Below, in pieces: positions 8,984-18,266 of a stretch of DNA of 53,219 nt (positions are counted from its first letter, which is position 1; the number at the start of each line of letters is the position of its first letter). A program made the translations under genes and the position numbers. Under the pieces are notes generated by a model, which worked only from the letters and a program-made list of their open reading frames with translations, searched no databases and was not told the DNA's origin. The DNA comes from Opitutales bacterium (GTDB taxonomy: Bacteria; Verrucomicrobiota; Verrucomicrobiia; Opitutales; Oceanipulchritudinaceae), in NCBI GenBank assembly GCA_020831585.1, contig JAFIGE010000014.1, positions 1 to 53,219 on the forward strand, in the 5' to 3' direction.

Positions 8984-10639
8984 TCAGCGGGTCGCTTCGT
9001 CGAGAATGTCGCCGAGGCTCGTGAGCTCGTCACCACCGAGGGAATCGAAGGCGGCCTTTTCGGCGGCGAGTTCGGATTCGCTGTAGTTGGCGGCTTTGAT
9101 GCTCAGGCCAATGCGGCGCTCGTCGCGGTCGATCTTGATCACGCGGGCGGTGATCTCTTCGCCCACTTTGAGGTGATCCTTGATCTTTTCCACGCGCTCT
9201 TCGCTGACTTGGCTGATGTGCACGAGGCCATCGATGCCTTCCTTCAGTTCAATGAAGGCACCGTAGCTCGTGAGCTTGCCCACGCGGCCTTTGACGACGT
9301 CGCCGATCTTGAAGTGCGTGTCGATTTCGTCCCACGGATCGGTCGCGAGCTGCTTCATGCCGAGGCTGATGCGTTGCTGGCTCGGATCCACATCGAGGAC
9401 GAGGGCATCGATCTCGTCGCCCTTCTTGACCGCCTCGGAGGGGTGGTTGATCTTCCGCGTCCAGGACATGTCGGAGACGTGGACCATGCCGTCGATACCT
9501 TCTTCGAGTTCGATGAAGGCGCCGTAGCTTGTGAGGTTGCGCACCTTGCCGCGCACGCGGGCACCGACCGGGTAGTTGTGGCGCACCATGTCCCACGGAT
9601 TGGCTTCGAGCTGGCGGAGAGAGAGGCTGATCTTCTGGTCTTCCTTCTGGATACCGAGAACAACCGCTTCCACTTCGTCGCCCACCTTGATGACTTCGCT
9701 GGGCTTATTGATGCGCTTCGTCCAGGACATTTCGGTGACGTGCACCAGACCTTCGACACCTTCTTCGAGTTCGACGAAGGCACCGTAGGGAACAAGGTTG
9801 ACCACCTTGCCGCGCACCTTGGCGTTGACCGGGTAGCGGTTTTCGATGCCGTCCCACGGATTGTCCGTGGTTTGCTTGAGGCCGAGGGAGACGCGCTCGC
9901 GGTCGCGGTCGACTTCGATGACCATGACGCTGATCTCTTCACCCACCTTGACCATTTCGCTCGGGTGGTTGATGCGGCCCCAGGACATGTCGGTGATGTG
10001 GAGGAGGCCGTCGAGACCGTCGAGATCGACGAATGCACCGTAGTCGGTGATGTTTTTCACGGCACCGCGGCGGATATCGCCCGGCTTGATGTTGGAAAGA
10101 AGGGCGCGGCGTTTTTCGAGGCGCTGCTCTTCGATCAGTTCGCGGCGGGAAATGACGATGTTGCGGCGGTCGAGATTGATCTTGAGGACCTTGAAGTCGT
10201 AGGTCTGGCCCACGTATTGGTCGAGATTCTTCGGCGGTTGCACGTCGATCTGGGAAGCGGGGAGGAAGGAATCCACGCCGATATTCACGACGAGGCCGCC
10301 CTTCACTTTGCTGCGCACACGACCGCTGACGATCGTGCCCTCTTCGCACTTCGAGAGGATATTTTCCCAGTTCTTCTTCTGCTGCGCTTTTTCGTAGGAG
10401 ATGACGGGGTTGCCGTCGCGGTCTTCCACGCGCTCGAGATAAACTTCGATTTCTTCGCCGATCTGCAGTTCACCGACATCGATAAATTCGTGCGCCGGGA
10501 CCATCCCCTCGGCCTTGGAGCCGATGTCGAGGACAACTTCGTTTTCGCGGATTTCGGTGATCGTGCCTTTAATGATCTGGCCCTGTTCCAAGTTTTGGAA
10601 CGTGCTTTGGGCCAGGAGTTCTTCCATTACGGAGGACAT
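8984..10639 (-). CDS. rpsA: 30S ribosomal protein S1
   Basis: A 551-residue ribosomal protein S1, which binds mRNA on the 30S subunit and helps unfold leaders during initiation. Six S1/OB-fold repeats are visible, at roughly 20-86, 104-170, 191-259, 276-346, 363-433 and 450-518. The later ones carry the classic YGAFVDL/YGAFIEL...GLVHIS/MSW signatures. Length and repeat number match the long Gram-negative form (E. coli S1 is 557). The start MSSVMEELLAQ at 10639 is plausible; the Met four residues on is an alternative. It appears monocistronic, with its own terminator at 8913-8944 and a repeat-bearing leader upstream. Confidence 0.97.
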   Translation of the reverse strand: MSSVMEELLAQSTFQNLEQGQIIKGTITEIRENEVVLDIGSKAEGMVPAHEFIDVGELQIGEEIEVYLERVEDRDGNPVISYEKAQQKKNWENILSKCEEGTIVSGRVRSKVKGGLVVNIGVDSFLPASQIDVQPPKNLDQYVGQTYDFKVLKINLDRRNIVISRRELIEEQRLEKRRALLSNIKPGDIRRGAVKNITDYGAFVDLDGLDGLLHITDMSWGRINHPSEMVKVGEEISVMVIEVDRDRERVSLGLKQTTDNPWDGIENRYPVNAKVRGKVVNLVPYGAFVELEEGVEGLVHVTEMSWTKRINKPSEVIKVGDEVEAVVLGIQKEDQKISLSLRQLEANPWDMVRHNYPVGARVRGKVRNLTSYGAFIELEEGIDGMVHVSDMSWTRKINHPSEAVKKGDEIDALVLDVDPSQQRISLGMKQLATDPWDEIDTHFKIGDVVKGRVGKLTSYGAFIELKEGIDGLVHISQVSEERVEKIKDHLKVGEEITARVIKIDRDERRIGLSIKAANYSESELAAEKAAFDSLGGDELTSLGDILDEATR

Positions 10640-10704
10640 AGGTTGTGGGTTTAAGCTCCCCGGCGGAACGCGCGAACCTCAGTGTCCGGACGGCCTAAAG
10701 GGAG

Positions 10705-10738
10705 GTTAGGTTGTTGATTGTTAGGTGTTTTGGTTAGG
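10705..10738 (-). repeat. Three short direct repeats in the rpsA leader
   Basis: GTTAGG on the plus strand (CCTAAC in the rpsA sense) occurs at 10705-10710, 10720-10725 and 10733-10738, about 13-15 nt apart and 65-100 nt upstream of the rpsA start. rpsA is known to autoregulate its translation in other bacteria, so a leader element is possible. These may also be chance repeats. Confidence 0.35.
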
Positions 10739-10811
10739 TTTCATTTCCTTTCCAGCCGGTCGTCGACGGGAAAATCCTTGATACTGCGTAAGGGCGGCGA
10801 CCCGGAGCAAG

Positions 10812-10850
10812 AAAAAAGCGGAACTCCTTTAACAGAAGGTCCGCTTTTTT
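10812..10850 (-). terminator. Rho-independent terminator after aqpZ (bidirectional form)
   Basis: AAAAAAGCGGA pairs with TCCGCTTTTTT around an inner CCTT/AAGG stem, giving an A-tract/stem/T-tract terminator 35 bp downstream of the aqpZ stop. The symmetry would let it work in both directions, but only aqpZ reads into it. Confidence 0.85.
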
Positions 10851-10884
10851 TGCCGCTCAGGCGACGGGAGTTGCCAGAGCCGGA

Positions 10885-11580
10885 TTATTTCGAGTCGGAA
10901 GGTTTTCCGATGAACCGATAGACGAGGGCACCGAGGGCTCCGCCAATAAGGGGAGCGACCCAGAAGAGCCAGAGCTGCCCGATGGCCCAGCCGCCGACAT
11001 AGAGGGCCACGCCGGTGCTGCGGGCGGGGTTGACGGAGGTGTTGGTCACGGGAATGCTGACGAGGTGGATGAGCGTGAGGCCAAGGCCAATCGCGATGGG
11101 TGCGAAGCCGGCGGGGGCCCGCTTGTCGGTCGCCCCGAGGATGATGAGAATGAACATCATCGTCATGACCACTTCGGTGATAAAGCCGGAGAGCATGGAA
11201 TAGCCGCCGGGGGAGTGCGCGCCGTAGCCGTTGGCGGCAAAGCCGTCGGAAACGGAGAACCCTGCCTGCCCGGAAGCAATGAGGTAGAGGATTCCCCCGG
11301 CGACCACACCGCCGAGAACCTGGGCGATGATGTAGGGCGGAAGCTCCTTCGCCGGGAAGCGGCCACCAGCCCAGAGACCCACCGAGACGGCGGGATTCAG
11401 GTGGCAGCCGGAAATATGCCCAATGGCATACGCCATGGTGAGGACAGTGAGACCAAATGCGAGCGAAACGCCCAGGAGGCCGATGCCGACTCCCGGAAAC
11501 GCCGCCGCGAGAACTGCACTGCCGCAGCCCCCGAGAACCAGCCAAAATGTGCCTACGAATTCAGCCGCATACTTATTCAT
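10885..11580 (-). CDS. aqpZ: Aquaporin Z
   Basis: A 231-residue water channel of the MIP family with six predicted membrane helices. Both NPA boxes are present (HLNPAVS at 62-64 and SVNPARS at 184-186). The narrow selectivity filter of water-specific AqpZ can be traced: Phe42, His172, Thr181 and Arg187, against Phe43/His174/Thr183/Arg189 in E. coli. This makes water rather than glycerol the likely substrate. Length equals that of E. coli AqpZ (231). It starts at the ATG at 11580 and ends before the strong terminator at 10812-10850. It appears to be transcribed alone. Confidence 0.95.
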   Translation of the reverse strand: MNKYAAEFVGTFWLVLGGCGSAVLAAAFPGVGIGLLGVSLAFGLTVLTMAYAIGHISGCHLNPAVSVGLWAGGRFPAKELPPYIIAQVLGGVVAGGILYLIASGQAGFSVSDGFAANGYGAHSPGGYSMLSGFITEVVMTMMFILIILGATDKRAPAGFAPIAIGLGLTLIHLVSIPVTNTSVNPARSTGVALYVGGWAIGQLWLFWVAPLIGGALGALVYRFIGKPSDSK

Positions 11581-11735
11581 GTTTTCTGTGTTTAGACGTT
11601 AAGGTAACCCAACAGTTTGAGTGAGAATACGCTTTCAATTTTGTTTGACGAAGGATTTCAAGAAGATTTTCACGATGGGCGAAGGGTTGGAAGACGGGCT
11701 TGCCGTGTGCGCGCTGATCGAAGAGGCTGGGGGGG

Positions 11736-12743
11736 ATGTTGAAGGTGGCCTTTCTTTATGCGGAGGAGTTTGCGGATCACGACACAGGGCAACAGCATCC
11801 GGAGACAGCAGAGCGGGCCCGTTGGATCGCTTCGGCTGTGCGCCGTGGTCCGCTGGGCGCGCACGTTGGGTTCATAGAGCCCCGGGCGGTTCCGAGTCGC
11901 TGGATCGACCGGGTGCATACGGCGGATTACCGGCGGTTTATCGAGGAGGCCGCGCTCAAAGGGCTGCGTTCGGTGGATTTTGGGGAGACGTTGGTTTCCC
12001 CGGAATCTTTCGAAGTTGCGCGTTTGGCGGCCGGGGCTGCTCTTGGGGCGGTGGAAGCGGCGTGCAGCGGTCGTTGGCTTGCCGCGTTCGCGTGTTGTCG
12101 TCCGCCGGGCCACCACGCGCGCACGGAGCAGGCTATGGGCTTTTGCCTCTTTAACAATGTGGCGATTGCGGCCGTCTATGCCCGTGAGGCGCTGGGCCGG
12201 GAGCGCGTTTGTATTATCGATTGGGATGTGCATCACGGCAATGGCACGCAGGAGAGCTTTTATGCGAGTCCGGGAGAGTTGTTCATCAGCATTCATCAGC
12301 ATCCTTTGTATCCGCACACGGGTTGGCGGGAGGAACGCGGGAGTGGGGCGGGGGCGGGCTTTAACTTGAATTTGCCGGTGCCCGCCGGGGCCACGGGGGA
12401 GGATTATCGGCGGCTTTGGGATGAGCAGGTGGTTCCGGCGGTGGAAGCGTTTCAGCCGAATCTGTTGCTGATTTCCTGTGGTTTTGATGCGCACCGGCTT
12501 GATCCGCTGAGTGCGGTCGATTTGGAGGAGGCAGACTACTATGATCTGACCCGGCGGGCTTGGAATCTCGCCCGTTCTTTTCCCGATTGTCCGGTTGTTT
12601 CTGTATTGGAGGGCGGTTACCATCCAGACGCGCTTGTGCGTTCAGCGCTCTTTCATTTGTGCGGGCTTGCGGAGGGCGATGCGGAGGGCACGCTCCTTCC
12701 CTCCTTTCGCAGGGCGTTTCTCGCCGAGCGGGCGGGTGGATGA
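11736..12743 (+). CDS. Histone deacetylase-like (HDAC superfamily) amidohydrolase
   Basis: A 335-residue zinc-dependent deacetylase of the arginase/HDAC fold. All catalytic elements are present: RPPGHHA at 122-128 (the His pair), DWDVHHGNGTQ at 162-172 (Zn ligands Asp164 and His166), GFDAH at 249-253 (Zn ligand Asp251) and EGGYHP with the catalytic Tyr at about 295. Bacterial members act on acetylpolyamines, acetoin-related compounds or unknown acetylated substrates, so the substrate is open. AGAGG precedes the ATG at a normal distance. The stop overlaps the next start as ATGA, implying translational coupling with the KpsF-like isomerase. Confidence 0.9.
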   Translation: MLKVAFLYAEEFADHDTGQQHPETAERARWIASAVRRGPLGAHVGFIEPRAVPSRWIDRVHTADYRRFIEEAALKGLRSVDFGETLVSPESFEVARLAAGAALGAVEAACSGRWLAAFACCRPPGHHARTEQAMGFCLFNNVAIAAVYAREALGRERVCIIDWDVHHGNGTQESFYASPGELFISIHQHPLYPHTGWREERGSGAGAGFNLNLPVPAGATGEDYRRLWDEQVVPAVEAFQPNLLLISCGFDAHRLDPLSAVDLEEADYYDLTRRAWNLARSFPDCPVVSVLEGGYHPDALVRSALFHLCGLAEGDAEGTLLPSFRRAFLAERAGG

Positions 12744-13807
12744 CCGGGCGCTTAGGCATTGCCAGAGAACGGGGCAGGGGGTTGAGTGGGCGTGTGGAAT
12801 TGAAGGAGGATACACCCCAACTGCCCGATGAGGCCCGTCTTCTGCCCCTGGCAAAAGATTGTCTGCGGTGGGAGGTTCAGGCCATTGAGGCCACGGCAGC
12901 GGATCTCGGAGAGGAATTTCTGGATGTCAGTCGCCGTGTTCACGCGACGGTGTGTGCCGGAAGGAAGCTGATTTTTTCGGGTGTGGGAAAGAATGTGGCG
13001 GTGGCCCAAAAGCTGGTGGCCACGTTTAACAGCACCGGTGTGCGCTCTACATTTCTCGATCCGCTGCAAGCCTTTCACGGGGATCTCGGCTTGTGTATGT
13101 CGGGCGACCTTGCCTTTTTGCTGAGCAACAGCGGAGAGACGGATGAAATCGTGCAACTGCTTCCCGCGTTGCGCCGGTTTGGGGTCGGGGTGGTCGCTTT
13201 TACAGCTGAGCCGACCTCGCAATTGGCACGCAATGCGGACGCGGTTCTTCGTTTTCGCTATCAACACGAGGGGTGCCCCCTGAATCTTGCTCCGACCGCG
13301 AGCACGACGGCGGCGCAAGCCCTCGGGGATGCGCTGGCCATGGCCTATATGGGCGCGCGGGGTTTTTCGAGGGAAGACTTTGCCCGCTTCCATCCGGGAG
13401 GCGCTTTGGGCCAGCGGCTCTTGCTGCGGGTGGCGGACATCATGCGCACGGGAGCGCGTTTTGCCGCGGTGGAGCAGTCGGCTTCGATTCAGACCGTTTT
13501 GTTGGCCCTGACGGAAGCCAAGTGCGGTACGGCGGCCGTCTGCGATGGCCCCGGTGGCCGCCTTGCGGGCGTCTTTACGGACGGGGATTTCCGACGCCTT
13601 GCTTTAACATTTCCGCATGTATTGGATTTGCCGGTCGCGGAGCACATGACTCGCCAACCGCGGACGATCCAAGCCACGGCGCTGGCGGTCGAGGCCCTGA
13701 AGATTCTCGAAAACTCACGGGTCAACGATCTTGTGGTGTTGGATGCCGAAGGTCGCCCGGTGGGTCTTCTCGATGGTCAGGATCTACCCAAGCTGCGCCT
13801 GTATTAG
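12740..13807 (+). CDS. KpsF/GutQ-type arabinose-5-phosphate isomerase (SIS plus two CBS domains)
   Basis: A 355-residue sugar-phosphate isomerase predicted to interconvert ribulose-5-phosphate and arabinose-5-phosphate, the first step towards the KDO of lipopolysaccharide. An N-terminal SIS domain (about 45-190) shows FSGVGKN, HGDLG, LLSNSGETDEI, NLAPTASTTAAQALGDALA and FHPGGALGQRL. Two CBS domains follow (about 225-350; VADIMRTG, VFTDGDFRRL, VAEHMTR, GLLDGQDL). The usual SGVGKSG is SGVGKNV here, a small deviation. The ATG at 12740 overlaps the HDAC-like stop by 4 nt. A longer in-frame reading back to 12560 runs through the HDAC gene and is not needed. Confidence 0.9.
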   Translation: MTGRLGIARERGRGLSGRVELKEDTPQLPDEARLLPLAKDCLRWEVQAIEATAADLGEEFLDVSRRVHATVCAGRKLIFSGVGKNVAVAQKLVATFNSTGVRSTFLDPLQAFHGDLGLCMSGDLAFLLSNSGETDEIVQLLPALRRFGVGVVAFTAEPTSQLARNADAVLRFRYQHEGCPLNLAPTASTTAAQALGDALAMAYMGARGFSREDFARFHPGGALGQRLLLRVADIMRTGARFAAVEQSASIQTVLLALTEAKCGTAAVCDGPGGRLAGVFTDGDFRRLALTFPHVLDLPVAEHMTRQPRTIQATALAVEALKILENSRVNDLVVLDAEGRPVGLLDGQDLPKLRLY

Positions 13808-13908
13808 GGGGCACCCAAAGCTGTCACAGAAAAGTGACGCGCTTCGGTTGACGTGGAGGGGGGAGGTGTTTGAATGCGGTTTCTTTCATCCTCCTGTTAC
13901 AAATCACT

Positions 13909-16575
13909 ATGAAGACCACTGGTAGCTCATTTTCCACATCTGTTTTGTCGGGCACGAATCTCATCAGTATTCGCGCCCTTTTTTTTGCCTTCGTTTTTCT
14001 GCTTTCCAGCCTAAGCGGTCTGCGTGCGGCGGAAGTCATCTGGTCAGAAAGTCTTCGTGATGGAGCCCTGCCCGCCGGCTGGACGGAGGAGTCAGTGCTC
14101 TTTCCGACAGTTGCGGGAGGCTATGCGCGCTTCACGGAGATAGACTCGGTCCTGACCTCCCCGGTCTTTGACGGGTCCGCCTTCAAAAGTTTCCTCCTGA
14201 CCTTTACGGTGGCGAAGTTTGGACAAGGTCCGGATGGGCCGATCACCGTCGAGTATTCTATCGACGGAGGGATGAGCTGGATGCCGGCCGGTGTCTCTCC
14301 GGTGCCCACGAGTGCAACTTACCTGAGTGCCGAACTGCTCTTGGGCCGGTTTTCAGAAACCATGCAGATTCGTTTTACCCGCCCGGACAGCCCCTCGGAG
14401 AAGCGCTTGCGTGATTTGGTGCTAACGGGTCTACCCGATGCCCTCCCTCCGACCTTCGGAAATGTGGTGCTGGAATCGCGAACGTCGGATAGTTTGGGCG
14501 TGAGCGTTTCATTCGATCCAGTCGGCGCGGAGGATCTCGGTGACTACGGTTTTCTGATCTCGGAGATGGCCATTGATCCGACCGTGACGACTGTTGTCGT
14601 GGGCACGGGAGATCCGGGTGCGTCCTTTGAAGCGCTGATCGGCGGTCTTTCCGCGGGTGTGATCTATCTGGTGCAACCCTTTGCCGAATACGAAGATGGC
14701 GTTGCGCTGGGCGATTTGGCGGTGTTCCGCACGCTCACGCTCACCCCGGTTCTTACAGTGGACGGGCCCTACGAGGAGGATTTTGGTTCTTTTGATTCTG
14801 AACTTTCCCTGCCTGCCGGTTGGAGTGTGGCTGGCCCCAATGTGAGCTACTTCGGTCCCTGGGGGTCTGGTGCGAGCAGCGGCTTGCGGGGCGACGCGGA
14901 TGTCCTCGGCTTTCAGTTAACGGCCAACGGTAACTCCATTGAGAAGATCCTTACCCTCGAAAACGGAACCGGGACGGCGCTCAGCGCAGTAACGATCTCC
15001 TACATCGGTCGCGCCGAGCGTCTCGAATTGACGGGCCGTCTGCCCGCTTATGAAGTTTTTGTGAATGGAGTGGAGGCCCCCGGCCTGGCCTATTCCACGG
15101 CGGACGGAGACGGGGTAGGGATCTCAGCGACGGTCGGCGGCCTTTCCGTTGCTCCGGGCGAGACCTTTACCATCGTTTGGCGCGCCCTCTATCCCTCCGG
15201 CGTGCAGGGTGCCCGGCAGATCGGGATCTCCGCCGTCTCCGTGGAACGGGCCGATGGGGTTTTTCTCTCGCCGGTGGTGATCACGCCGGAGTCCGGGACT
15301 TACTTTGAGCCAGTGGAAGTCGAGCTCTCGACACCCGATGCCGGGGTTGCCATTCACTTTACGCTCGACGGGACGGATCCAACGGAAGCTTCACCGGTTT
15401 ACGCCGCACCTTTTTTTGTGACGGAGACGTCGGAGGTGCGCGCCCGGGCCTTCCCTCTGGAGCCCACGGGGGATGAGACGCTCGCGTTGGTAACCTCCCG
15501 CAGTTACGTGCTCCCGATGGAGGTGCCGGATCTTGCCGCCCTTGCCAGCGCGGAGGTGGGCGGCCTTTACCGGATCACGGGAGAAGTGGTGCTCACCGCC
15601 GCCATCACCTTCCGTAATCAGGCCTTTGTGCAGGATGCCGCCGCAGGTATCATGATTGATGATTTCGCTGGTTTTCTGGCCGCGCGTGACAATTACGAAC
15701 TGGGTGACGCGCTGACCGGCCTCGTCGGCACCCTCGGAGAATTTGGTGACATGTTGCAGTTTGTTCCCACGGGTGTGTTGCCGACGGTTACGGGCGTCGG
15801 GCTACTGCCCGTGCCCATCGACCTGACGCTTGAGCAGCTCTATGCCGACTTCCCAACCTTCCGCGCCCGTCTGGTGCGCTTGACGGATGTCTCTTTTGAT
15901 GACGCCGACGGTTTGGCCAGTTTTGCCAGTGGGCAGGTCTACGGGATCTCGGATTCCTCCGGCAGTGGTTTTTTCCGCACGAGCTTTTTTAGTGCCGATA
16001 CCGACTACATTGGCGCGCCTTTGCCCGTGGGCGCGGGTAGCCTCCTTGTTCTCCCGACCAGCCGCACGGACGGAAATTTTGTCACAGCCCGCTTCCTCGC
16101 CGACTTCGATTTCCCCCAAGTCCTTTCAGCGCTGGATCTTTTCCTGGCTGGTTTTGGAATTACGGGTGAAGATGCCGATCCCTTTGCCAGCCTTGGAGGG
16201 GACGGTCTCACAAATGTGCAAAAGTGGGTCTTCGGCGGTCATCCTTTGCAGGGTGATCTCGCTAATCTGCCATTCACCGGAACCATCGTGGATCAGGATG
16301 GCCTCACCTACGCCACACTGTCGGTCTATCTGGCCGTGGATGCCACGTGGGATCCGGTAAACACCCGTTTTCTGTTGGATGGGGCCACGATCGATATCCT
16401 TCAAGCCGACAGCGATCTTTCTGTTTTCACCTCGGCGGAAGTCTTTCTCCTGACCGGTGAAACCAGCTGGACGCCTGCGGAAGAGATTCCGGGCGGAAAT
16501 TGGGTGCGGCTCCAATCCGCTCTTCCTTTGGAGGAGGGCCCCGTCTTCTTCCGCACCGCCGTGACGGTTCCCTGA
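13909..16575 (+). CDS. Large secreted multidomain protein with chitobiase-C-like and DUF5689-like domains
   Basis: An 888-residue predicted exported protein; MKTTGSSF at 13909 precedes a hydrophobic stretch ending LSGLRAAEV. The interior is beta-rich and acidic. Around residues 458-520 there is a chitobiase/beta-hexosaminidase C-terminal-type module (ITPESGTYFEPVEVEL and IHFTLDGTDPTEASPVY), then a DUF5689/OB-like stretch (VPDLAALASAEVGGLYRITG, FVQDAAAGIMIDDF). The end has a segment typical of large Verrucomicrobia/Planctomycetes exported proteins (DPFASLGGDGLTNVQKWVFG) and a GPVFFRTAVTV tail resembling the tails of the beta-helix proteins at 33.7 and 36.5 kb. No catalytic motif is evident. 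A surface or extracellular role is inferred from composition. Confidence 0.72.
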   Translation: MKTTGSSFSTSVLSGTNLISIRALFFAFVFLLSSLSGLRAAEVIWSESLRDGALPAGWTEESVLFPTVAGGYARFTEIDSVLTSPVFDGSAFKSFLLTFTVAKFGQGPDGPITVEYSIDGGMSWMPAGVSPVPTSATYLSAELLLGRFSETMQIRFTRPDSPSEKRLRDLVLTGLPDALPPTFGNVVLESRTSDSLGVSVSFDPVGAEDLGDYGFLISEMAIDPTVTTVVVGTGDPGASFEALIGGLSAGVIYLVQPFAEYEDGVALGDLAVFRTLTLTPVLTVDGPYEEDFGSFDSELSLPAGWSVAGPNVSYFGPWGSGASSGLRGDADVLGFQLTANGNSIEKILTLENGTGTALSAVTISYIGRAERLELTGRLPAYEVFVNGVEAPGLAYSTADGDGVGISATVGGLSVAPGETFTIVWRALYPSGVQGARQIGISAVSVERADGVFLSPVVITPESGTYFEPVEVELSTPDAGVAIHFTLDGTDPTEASPVYAAPFFVTETSEVRARAFPLEPTGDETLALVTSRSYVLPMEVPDLAALASAEVGGLYRITGEVVLTAAITFRNQAFVQDAAAGIMIDDFAGFLAARDNYELGDALTGLVGTLGEFGDMLQFVPTGVLPTVTGVGLLPVPIDLTLEQLYADFPTFRARLVRLTDVSFDDADGLASFASGQVYGISDSSGSGFFRTSFFSADTDYIGAPLPVGAGSLLVLPTSRTDGNFVTARFLADFDFPQVLSALDLFLAGFGITGEDADPFASLGGDGLTNVQKWVFGGHPLQGDLANLPFTGTIVDQDGLTYATLSVYLAVDATWDPVNTRFLLDGATIDILQADSDLSVFTSAEVFLLTGETSWTPAEEIPGGNWVRLQSALPLEEGPVFFRTAVTVP

Positions 16576-16632
16576 TCCGGGCGGGAGATTGCGGCAGATC
16601 CCTCTGATCGACTGCGCCGTCGCGGTCCCCGC

Positions 16633-17496
16633 TCAGTCGCGCCTGGTGGCGAGAGCGAGGGCTGCGACGAGCAGGCCGCTGCCAATGAGCAGTGGCACCC
16701 ATTCGGGGCGTTCACCGAGCAGAACGAAGGCAAACACGACCGCCAGGGGCACTTTTACGTTGTTCATGACCGCAAGCATCTTGGCTTGAACGAGGACGGC
16801 ACCCCGGTTCCACCAGAAAAAGCTCATCCCCGAGGCTATCCAACCGAGGTAGAGCAGGGTGAGCCAACCGGAGCTATCGAGCCGCCCGAGGCTTGAAAAG
16901 CCGCCTGTCCAAAGGACTGCGGGCAAGGTGATGGCGACGCCCCCGGCGTAAAGGAGGGCGAAGACCTGCCGGTCGGCGTGGTTGCCGAAGGCGGGCCGCA
17001 GCCGTTTGTAGGCCACCTGACCGAAGGCGAAACAGGCGTTGGAGGCTTGCAGGAGGGCAAATCCCTTCCACGACTCCAGGGCAAGCGCGCCGGGTTTGTA
17101 TTGGATGATGGCCGCCCCGGCCAGCGCGGGCAGGACGGCGATCAGGGCCCACGCCAGCCGCCGCGTCTGGCCGTTGTGTGCGAAGAGCACCACCATCAGG
17201 GGCGTGGTCACCGTAAACAGCGCCACTTGGTAGGCGGCAAGGTAAGCAAAGGAGGCAAAGAGGCAGATATACATGAGCCCGTATTGCACCGCGCCAATAA
17301 AAGCGAGCCGCGTCGCGACGGTTCCATCCAATCCCCTCCAAACGAAAAAGGGCAGGAAGAGCGGCAAGGCCAGCAGGAGACGGGCAAAGCTGATGAAAGC
17401 GGGATCGATACCGCTCAGCTGACCCTTCACGAGAGAGAACGAGAGCCCCCAGATGACCGATACGAGAACAAGGTAGAACATGGTGTGGACCTGCAT
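16633..17496 (-). CDS. EamA/DMT-family permease
   Basis: A 287-residue membrane protein with about ten hydrophobic segments in two repeated halves, characteristic of the drug/metabolite transporter (EamA) superfamily. The opening VSVIWGLSFSLVKGQLSGIDP and the second-half LYLGWIASGMSFFWWNRG...NNVKVPLAVVFAFVLLGE are family-typical. Members export amino acids, purines or other metabolites; the substrate cannot be inferred. A Met five residues in (17481) is an alternative start. It is divergent from truC, with only about 60 bp between starts. Confidence 0.88.
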   Translation of the reverse strand: MQVHTMFYLVLVSVIWGLSFSLVKGQLSGIDPAFISFARLLLALPLFLPFFVWRGLDGTVATRLAFIGAVQYGLMYICLFASFAYLAAYQVALFTVTTPLMVVLFAHNGQTRRLAWALIAVLPALAGAAIIQYKPGALALESWKGFALLQASNACFAFGQVAYKRLRPAFGNHADRQVFALLYAGGVAITLPAVLWTGGFSSLGRLDSSGWLTLLYLGWIASGMSFFWWNRGAVLVQAKMLAVMNNVKVPLAVVFAFVLLGERPEWVPLLIGSGLLVAALALATRRD

Positions 17497-17555
17497 TGAC
17501 CCGCGCGCGTTCTTCGATGCATTGGTGGCGCATGGTCAAGTTGGAGAGAATCGAT

Positions 17556-18266
17556 ATGTCCCACATCCTGCACAAGGATGAAAACCATGTGGCCCTGAAC
17601 AAGCCCTCGGGATGGCTCGTGCACAAATCGGCCATGGCGGGGGATCGCCGCAATTGCCTTTCCGTGCTCCGCAACCTCCTCGACCGCCCGCTTTGGCCGG
17701 TTCACCGCCTGGACCGGAAGACGTCGGGCGTCCTCCTCTTTGCCCTCTCGCCGGAGGCCGCGCGGCGGGCGATGGAGCAATTCAGCGAGCGCCGTGTGCA
17801 CAAGGAATACCTCGCCATCGTGCGCGGGTGGGTGCGCGCGGAGCAAGTGGTTAAAGATGCCCTGGTCCCGCCCGACGGCGGCCCGCCACAGGAAGCCCGC
17901 ACCCATGTTTACCCGCTGGCGCACGGCGAGTTGCCCTACGCGGTGGGGCCGTTTCCGACCGTGCGCTACAGCCTCCTTCGGCTCGTTCCGGAGACGGGTC
18001 GCTGGCACCAGATCCGGCGTCACCTTAATCACATCAGCCACCCGGTTTTGGGCGATGCGGTGCATGGCGACGGCCGCCACAACCGCTTTTTCCGCGCCCA
18101 TTTCTCCACCGATGGCATGACCCTCCACGCCTCGCGGCTGGCGATCGGGTTGGAGGCCGGAGCTGCGCCGCTCCGGCTGGAAGCGCCTCCGCCCCCGCTC
18201 TTTGAGCAAATCGCGACTGCCTGCGGCTGGGAGCTGCCCGGCATCGAAACGGGGGTGCGGGCGTGA
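17556..18266 (+). CDS. truC: tRNA pseudouridine(65) synthase TruC
   Basis: A 236-residue RluA-family pseudouridine synthase. The N-terminus MSHILHKDENHVALNKPSGW aligns with TruC. The catalytic motif HRLDRKTSG (Asp53), the Arg-rich GRWHQIRRHLNHISHPV and DAVHGDGRHNR are TruC hallmarks, pointing to pseudouridine at tRNA position 65. In-frame ATGs at 17496 and 17532 lie upstream, but GGAGAG at 17543-17548 sits 7 nt before the ATG at 17556, which decides the start. The sirtuin gene begins on GTGA overlapping this stop, so the two are co-translated. Confidence 0.92.
   Translation: MSHILHKDENHVALNKPSGWLVHKSAMAGDRRNCLSVLRNLLDRPLWPVHRLDRKTSGVLLFALSPEAARRAMEQFSERRVHKEYLAIVRGWVRAEQVVKDALVPPDGGPPQEARTHVYPLAHGELPYAVGPFPTVRYSLLRLVPETGRWHQIRRHLNHISHPVLGDAVHGDGRHNRFFRAHFSTDGMTLHASRLAIGLEAGAAPLRLEAPPPPLFEQIATACGWELPGIETGVRA

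Noticed and set aside
9240-10060. CRISPR-like periodic repeats
   Set aside because: The periodicity is the repeated S1 domains within rpsA, in frame and diverged; no short identical repeats with spacers.
8957-10654. 565-codon plus-strand open frame opposite rpsA
   Set aside because: Shadow of the repetitive, GC-biased rpsA gene; the minus strand encodes six clear S1 domains and the plus translation has no family character.
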